A stretch of 64,000 nucleotides of DNA from assembly GCF_022581195.2 (NCBI RefSeq), contig NC_061466.1, positions 3,534,001-3,598,000 on the forward strand. The letters are read 5' to 3'. The stretch's first letter is position 1. Every line of letters starts with the position of its first letter. This DNA is from Helicoverpa zea. Lineage: Eukaryota > Arthropoda > Insecta > Lepidoptera > Noctuidae. Below are positions 57,701 to 64,000 of this stretch, one piece after another. The translations under genes were made by a program, and so were the position numbers. The notes below the pieces were generated by a model. The model did no database searches. It saw only the letters and a program-made list of their open reading frames with translations, and had not been told where the DNA came from.

Positions 57701-60220
57701 TTGTTCTTTTAATTCTGTATATATACTTTGTCCTATAGGTCTTACAGTTTCTATTTTTTTGTTGTGATAGGAACTGTAAGGCTAGCTATGCACGGACTGC
57801 TCGAGCAGTTAGCAAACAGAAGAGAAAAGTGATCAACCTACCAACCGCTCTTGCAGTCGTAGTCAACGGTCCTGATGACGTCTGGAGTATTGGTCGATGC
57901 GTGCGGCCGTTATTGCAACGATGTTTCCGAGCTGATATGTGTGGACCACCATTTCTTAGGCAGGAGCTATTTTGGTAACCAGTTCGTCTGCATATCGTCG
58001 TTTTAGCCAAAATATGTCCACTGAAAGATGACACGACAAAGACCTTATGTAGCCACATCCTATCTTCACAACCTACCCTTTGAAGGCTATTTGGATGTTG
58101 ACCTCTAACTAAGGCACGTAGGTCTGGTACCACACAAACAGTTGCCCTTAGAAGCATTGTCGACCCGTGCACGTGTAAGTAAAATTCTGTTATCAGTTTA
58201 ACGTATGTCATAACTGGAATAAGTTGGAATCAAATTCTAAACAAACAAAACTTGTAACGTAGGCGTAGCGGTCACGTGTGTAGTAGTATATCAAAACATG
58301 CTACGCTACTCGCCATAATTTCCCACGGACCCTTTCCATATCTTCTTACATCTGCAATTCCATTGTTCAGGGTTCAGGTTTATCCTAGACAAGCTAGTAA
58401 ACAAATGTACCTATGTACATCATAAACCTACACACTGCAGTTCATTCAACTCGATTGCTAGTTTATGGGCAGTGGGTATAGCCAATAGTAGAGTTATTCA
58501 CTCAACAATTGGACGAGTTCATTGTGATTTATCTAGTTTTGAAAGGATGTCTCGGTTACTGCACAGTTCTGGACGCTAGAAATCTGGAAATTGTCTTTTA
58601 AGGAGATCAGATTTTTGCTTTTTTTTTATATATTTCAGGTCATTTGGCATTACCTACGCTCTCATTCCCAGTTTGTCTTCCAATAATCTGACCTTCAACT
58701 ACGTACGTGATACTAGTCTACGAGGTAGTGTTAAGATTCTCGAACGGGTACCTACCAAATGTATGGATTAACATTGACCTTAAATAACAATTTACGTTTA
58801 CGATTTGTCCCGGGGCTGCGGCGGCGGTCTGCGTGACTGGGGTCACTCGCAATGAGAAGATTGGGTGTAGCGTCCGCCCGTATGGACGCACACAACCTTA
58901 CGTTATTTACTTGGTGTCTAGTTTCATAGGCAAGGGAAGTGGAAATTCTTGACTAGACTTTTCTGGCTCTGTAAAGTTTCGATAACTTTATTAGGAAACT
59001 TATTGAAATTTGTCTATGGGAACCTATTTGTATAGAATATGCAGGCGACCACCCGACACCCTAAGCTTTACCTGCAGTCATTTATTTAACCAAAAGTTCA
59101 ACAACATATGCTTCCTTCCATATCCTTCTTTGCTGAGATAAGTTTCAAGTAGCTAATCTACAAGAAATATAAGTTCCCACGATAAGTCCTTACAATTAGG
59201 AATACGCAGTTCCGTGGTATGTGAATGGCAGCAATACCGTGAATTAAAACAATAAAGCATGCAACCTATTACGTAGCCTATTTGGGGATGTTTATCTAGA
59301 GGAAAATATTTAAGAAATGTGTCCGGCGTTGGCGGGACTATGTGAGCGGAAGCGGATCATTGCTTGAGTCAAGTTGCGCTTTTATTATCTTAATAAATTC
59401 TCTCCCAGCCCTAAACGTGGCTATAAATGTCGAAATAAAAACACTTGAAGTATCAAATGTGACCACAACTGTTGGATTGTCTATCCTTACTTTGTAAGAG
59501 AAGTTACAACATTGTATGATGTTTCTAATATTCTAATAGTTATTTATTTCTAATGGGGTGCTTTAGCCATGAATAATATAAATAAATATTCAACTCTTAA
59601 AGAACACTTGAAACACGTCGTCTGATTAGACACGGGTTTGCACTCAATATATTGACTTCGGATAATGTGATAGTTTTATATTTCACCCGCGATTTCGCCA
59701 AACGTTGGTCAAGTTGTAAACGTTATCTTTCAGAACCTGTATCTAAGATGGAGCATCTGATTTTGTATAGAGTCATTTAGGTAAGCTCGTGCCGGGGGCT
59801 GATGCATTAGAGGACGGCAATGTTCGATATGTTTATTTTAAAGTTCATTTGTTATGTAGGTACTTCAACATATACAAATAGACAGATACTTACGTAGTGA
59901 ATAAGACTCTTTGTTCTCCTGAAAATCAACCGTGTCTATCACACAATAAGTAGCTGAAAGACATACTGACGATAAGTTTTCTATTCCATTGTTAGCTCTA
60001 CTGGGTAAGTAGGTACGCACATCTCCAAATAATCTTGAGTTGCCAACGCATTTGCCGAACAAGTCACTTCCAGAAGCTGAGTCAGACATAAAACAAATGT
60101 CCTAGGCAGTAATTGATTGATTGACCATAATTACGTATGAGTAATGTACCTACTTGTAATAATAAAATTATTTCATAAAGTGAAATGATGTAGGGTCGTG
60201 GCAGGACGTGCAATCCTGCG
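57701..60220. other. Intergenic DNA past ash1
   Basis: AT-rich. No gene recognised. Two minus-strand open frames, at 57786-58211 (141 codons) and 59865-60089, resemble nothing I know. Confidence 0.35.
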
Positions 60221-60495
60221 CTATTATTCAGTCAACGGCAGCGTTGGCCCACTGGTTACCGGCACACGACGACTGGCACATCAGACGCACTCTTGTAATC
60301 AAGTACCACGAGACTAACACGCGTTTTCTTACATTTAAATTTAATAATACGATTTAATTTCAATTAGTGCAGATTAACAGTGAATATTAGCTCGTTACGA
60401 GGCATGAAAATAGCCGTGGTTGTGTATTGGGACTATCAGTATTCTTCTAGAACATCGGCTTCAGTTTCAACGCCTGGAAGAAAGAGAATGTCCTC
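60221..60495 (+). other. Candidate first exon of an unknown gene
   Basis: ATTCAGTCAACGG at about 60226 contains TCAGT, the arthropod initiator core. A leader follows, then ATG at 60404 and 30 codons reading MKIAVVVYWDYQYSSRTSAS, then VSTPGRKRMS. The consensus donor TC|GTAAGT ends the exon at 60495. The peptide is not recognised. A partner exon would have to lie inside or beyond the hAT region and was not found. Confidence 0.25.
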
Positions 60496-61976
60496 GTAAG
60501 TTTTTCATATTTTCTTCAGACTGAATGTTTACGAATCAATCACGAGCGGAACAAATAATGCTTCACGTGTTTTGTAGATAGTCATTTGCATTTGTCGCTC
60601 TCTGTTTGTTTTAATGAGCTGTTTGTCTTACGTAGAGATAAAAATTATTTGAATATTATTTAGGTATTGCTTATTTGGGCCGAGTTTGTTAGTTAGCTCT
60701 GTGGATCCGTAGATGCCATCAACATAGATCTACTGAATTTTAAAATTAATTTATTGACTGCTTTGATAAAAATACCTCCTTCTTGTAGGTTAACTTTGTA
60801 CCTATTCAGCACGCTATTTATCTTATTTTATGAATAAAGTAGGTAAGTAGTTAAATAAGGTAGACCTTATCTTATATTAACAATAATAAGGCTAGACTCC
60901 GTTTACGTTCAGTTGACGCATGTATTGTGATACGGTTTATAACACTCTTGCTACCTATGTATAAATTGTATCTAATTCAATTGTTAGGCCTTTACATGAG
61001 TCACAAGAGTGATAAAACCTTCCTACTTAGTTTAATATCAATTCAACTACATATTATTATTACCTTACTGCACTGAGGCCCATTTTCATCGACAACTTAT
61101 ATAAAAAAAATGCCAAAACAACATAAGTAAAACGTCTGTTTTTATTAATAAAACAAAAACCGTTTATAATTTGAAACTTTCACGTAAAAAAATCATAGTT
61201 CCTAAATAGTCGCCTTTAAGTAAAGTGACCTTTATGTTTTCGGTATTCTTGGGCCTAGGGTGGATACTACATCTTAAAAAATATTTAATAAATCAAATAA
61301 TAAAACAAAACAATTATTTTTAACACCTTTCATGAATATCACAATAAATTATTTGCATAACCACGAATTGTTTTAAATTAAGTACCTAACATTTTAGACT
61401 ACTACATTGAACGCAACGTATCCATTGCATTTGCAGGCCTAACGCAGAGCCTAGATCCCACAACACAGGGAATCCTAGTGTAGGATCTAGGGCCATTGTA
61501 AAAATTTTGTTCGTTAATAAATATTTTTTTCATTTAGCTTTCAGCGCTTACAATTAAATAAACCGAAAAATATAAACATTCGCTTCCATTCACTTTCCAA
61601 CACAGCACTACTGAAGTTATCTCATTATTTGCATTTATTAATAACCCGTAAATCTTTGTTGATCGAGACTCCTTATATCATGCTCTTTATCTTCGAAGGA
61701 AGGTGTTGTAAACTAATCCTCAACGTGATTGCCGTTTGTTTTATTTAATTTTAATTAATTGAATCAACACGCAGGTTTGTCAATAAACGTCACTATGATA
61801 GGAAATATTCTATTACTATGTTAGTAAGCACTGTTAGTCGATATATAAATTTAATATAAGATATAAATACAGTATCCACGGGGATATTTAGGTACTTGTG
61901 CAGAATAAATCAATTGGGCAATTCCTGGCCCTTGGCTATGGCCGATGCCCGCACATTGTTGCTTACATATAATATT
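60496..61976. other. AT-rich DNA, no feature recognised
   Basis: A short near-palindrome around CTAGATCC at 61450-61490 is the only structure noted. No gene or assignable repeat seen. Confidence 0.35.
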
Positions 61977-62132
61977 CAAGGGCGTAGCCAGGATTCTATA
62001 CAGGGGGGGGCAGATTAGCAAAATCCCATACTACATTGTTTTAATCGTGATTTTTAACATATGAGTATCTAACATTGGTGGTGGAGGTGAGGTAAACATT
62101 AAAAACAAATATAACAATAAGAAACAGCTTTA

Positions 62133-63479
62133 TTATTTGAAGAGTAATCTGCGCGGTTCTTCACAAAATTTATTAAAAACTTCTCTTACAATTTCATCTT
62201 TTTTTTCTTGGACAATTTTCCGGTGTACGCTTAACATACATAGCCCGTTTAAACGGTTTTCGGTCATTGTAGACCTCAGCCACGTTTTGATACGTCTCAG
62301 GGTAGAAAAAGACCTTTCTATATTACTTGTTGTACACGGTTGTGCCAACAAAATAAGTATGGCTTTTTTGGTTGTCGGGAAGAAAGTGTCCGCCTCCTTT
62401 AATACATCAATAAGATCTAATTTTTCTAGAGCATCTTTTTCCATACCTTTATCCTTCCAAAGTTTATACCATAATTCCGCTTCATGCTCAAAAAGAAGAA
62501 GATCATAGTACTGGCAGAAATCTTGCGATTTTTCTTTAAAATCAACCAGTGACATATTTAACATTGAACTTGGATGTATCGACATTAAACTAAAAGCTGG
62601 TAAATGTTCATTAGAAAAACGCTGGTCGAGTGCGGATATCAAAGAATCTAAATAAGGAATGATAATTGATCGCTTCCAAAAATCGCATAAACTCTCAGCT
62701 GGGTGATTGGACCTATGTTGTTGGCGACATGCAATACGCGGGATTTGCAAATCACTGCCAATGGCAGTTGCAGTTCTACGTGAAATGTCTAAAATAATCT
62801 GACTCTCTTTGTCTGCGTTACCACGATGATCTCTAATAACAGAAATAATTCTCTTGATATGATTCACACACGTGTACATATCGATATTCTTCGATTGTAA
62901 TGCATTTGCAACAGGTTCCAATATACTTGAATATTTGGCTATCAATGTAACGCATATAATGAATACTGATTTAATAGCACCACAGTGTAACTGATAGGCG
63001 CTTTTTCTTGCAGCAGCATTTCCTTCTGTAGATATATTTGCAAGTCCATTAATAATTTCTTCAAAATGTTTGTTGAAAATTGCAATACTCTTATATTTTT
63101 GCGACCAGCGTGTCTCACATAAAGCCGGAATATTGGGAACATATTTCCTCCTTAAAGAAGATTCTCGGAAAAAGTTAATTATATCTTTTATCGTGCCGAT
63201 TGTGTTCCGTATTTCTGGCACTTGATTCAAATCATTTATTACTAAATTAAGCCTGTGACTTGCACAATGAAAATATAAGGCTTTTTTATATTTCTCTCTC
63301 AGTTTTTTTTGAACGCCCCCAATACTTCCAGCCATTGTAGAACACCCATCGTAACCTTGACCAATGCACCTATCAGGTTCAAGTCCTACGTTTTCTAAAA
63401 ACTTATCAATTTCTGACGCTATAGTATTAGCATCCATTGCAATCAATTCTACGAATCCTAGAAATTCTTCTCGGATCAT
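62133..63479 (-). CDS. hAT-family transposase, C-terminal part (ZMYM1-like, DUF4371 plus hAT dimerisation)
   Basis: A 448-residue uninterrupted frame. The N-terminal part has RCIGQGYDGCSTMAGSIGG and ALYFHCASHRLNLVI, the DUF4371 region that supplies the second catalytic aspartate. The C-terminus has LAQPCTTSNIERSFSTLRRI and LRSTMTENRLNGLCMLSVHR, the hAT dimerisation motif with the catalytic glutamate. Related proteins are usually longer, with a zinc finger and the first catalytic aspartate upstream. Those parts are missing here. No splice acceptor precedes the first Met (MIREEFLGFVEL), so the 5' part is either deleted or in an exon beyond the window. The absence of stops over 1.3 kb suggests recent activity or recent arrival. 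Related insect proteins are often named zinc finger MYM-type protein 1-like or P52rIPK-like. Confidence 0.85.
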   Translation of the reverse strand: MIREEFLGFVELIAMDANTIASEIDKFLENVGLEPDRCIGQGYDGCSTMAGSIGGVQKKLREKYKKALYFHCASHRLNLVINDLNQVPEIRNTIGTIKDIINFFRESSLRRKYVPNIPALCETRWSQKYKSIAIFNKHFEEIINGLANISTEGNAAARKSAYQLHCGAIKSVFIICVTLIAKYSSILEPVANALQSKNIDMYTCVNHIKRIISVIRDHRGNADKESQIILDISRRTATAIGSDLQIPRIACRQQHRSNHPAESLCDFWKRSIIIPYLDSLISALDQRFSNEHLPAFSLMSIHPSSMLNMSLVDFKEKSQDFCQYYDLLLFEHEAELWYKLWKDKGMEKDALEKLDLIDVLKEADTFFPTTKKAILILLAQPCTTSNIERSFSTLRRIKTWLRSTMTENRLNGLCMLSVHRKIVQEKKDEIVREVFNKFCEEPRRLLFK

Positions 63480-64000
63480 ATTTTTGCAATTTAATTTTCA
63501 CGTAAATAATTACGTAGGTAGACAGTCCTAAGCCTGTGTAAAGTATGAAGGGAAATCAAAAGGCTATTTCCATTTTTATTTTCTAATACTTACTAAACTA
63601 ATGCTTATACTCAATACTAGATTGCGATTGACTATTCATTGAACTAATTAATATAAAAGAAGTAGGTTGTACCTACAGTCATAAGAATAGTATATTTTTT
63701 AATTAGAAAAAAAGTTGTTAAATCGCAACCGCTCAATATATCAGAAAGATGCAAACAACCAACCTATCACTATATCTGAATGATCTATTTGAATGAGTGA
63801 GCCGCACACGAGTTGCGAGTTTAAACGAGCTACTGAGTTATACTGAGCTACTGATATAAAGATATGAAAGAGTGATTCATATCCCAGTGATTGAAAGATG
63901 CATATCTATCTTTTCTTTTCAATGACACATTTTGCCCATGTCTAATGCCTCGCCTCTCGCGGCTCTCGCTCGCTCGACCCGCATCCCGCTCAGGGGGGGG
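63480..64000 (-). other. hAT element upstream portion, no open frame
   Basis: Presumed upstream part of the hAT element. There is no continuation of the transposase frame. From 63920 the base composition changes to CTCGC-rich, and the window ends in a run of eight G. Confidence 0.35.

Larger units (their letters stand above)
61977..64000 (-). mobile_element. hAT transposon, 3' part, running off the window
   Basis: CAAGGGCGTAGCCAGGATT at 61977 resembles the terminus of hAT elements that carry ZMYM1-like transposases. The 448-codon transposase fragment follows on the minus strand. The other terminus is not visible before the window ends in CTCAGGGGGGGG, so the element is incomplete here. Confidence 0.65.

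Noticed and set aside
57786..58211. 141-codon minus-strand frame past ash1
   Set aside because: No recognisable motif, splice context or promoter; treated as chance until transcript evidence appears.
63991..64000. Run of eight G at the window end
   Set aside because: Could be a homopolymer error or part of the hAT element; nothing can be concluded at an open edge.

Overview
The window is eukaryotic nuclear DNA, and the gene sequences and repeats point to a moth or butterfly (Lepidoptera). Genes have GT-AG introns, the DNA is AT-rich, an insect-type RpS15 is present, and several dispersed repeats look like ones I know from lepidopteran genomes. The species cannot be named from the sequence.

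Layout. (1) 1-8.7 kb is a graveyard of mobile elements with no convincing host gene: LINE 3' ends, a 586-bp direct repeat, three copies of a GGGGCCC-ended MITE, a non-autonomous hAT element, and a hairpin of two ~99-bp arms. (2) 8.8-12.8 kb, minus strand: RpS15 (147 aa, four coding exons). Its last intron is swollen to 3.1 kb by a 2.5-kb element with perfect 22-bp inverted ends, itself interrupted by an R1-like LINE fragment. (3) 13.4-14.4 kb, minus strand: a DTWD2-type DTW-domain tRNA-modifying enzyme (254 aa, two coding exons). (4) 14.9-15.3 kb: two near-identical palindromic MITEs in tandem. (5) 16.9-55.2 kb, plus strand: ash1, the H3K36 methyltransferase of the Trithorax group. I reconstructed 21 coding exons that join in frame to 3257 codons plus stop. 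They encode AT-hooks, a serine-rich region, a 1965-codon disordered exon, an FSLP motif, AWS-SET-post-SET, a bromodomain-like region, a PHD finger and a BAH domain. (6) 55.2-62 kb: the ash1 3' UTR, then mostly featureless DNA with one possible first exon. (7) 62-64 kb, minus strand: the 3' part of an autonomous-type hAT transposon (ZMYM1-like/DUF4371 transposase), open at the window edge.

The three host genes do housekeeping or general regulatory work (translation, tRNA modification, chromatin memory) and share no obvious pathway. RpS15 and DTWD2 point the same way, and ash1 diverges from DTWD2.

The most unusual region is ash1 intron 2. It is 22.9 kb, while the other introns are mostly under 1 kb. 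Its central ~16 kb holds almost no recognisable transposon although the surroundings are full of them. It contains GC-rich islands, a TATA-box-plus-short-ORF unit at 23.3-23.6 kb, an antisense exon-like ORF at 20.4-20.65 kb, a MITE with 62-bp perfect arms, and a perfect 64-bp palindrome with no spacer. These are the best places to look for an undescribed nested gene or regulatory block. No bacterial-type system, CRISPR array or rRNA was seen, and no tRNA was recognised by eye.
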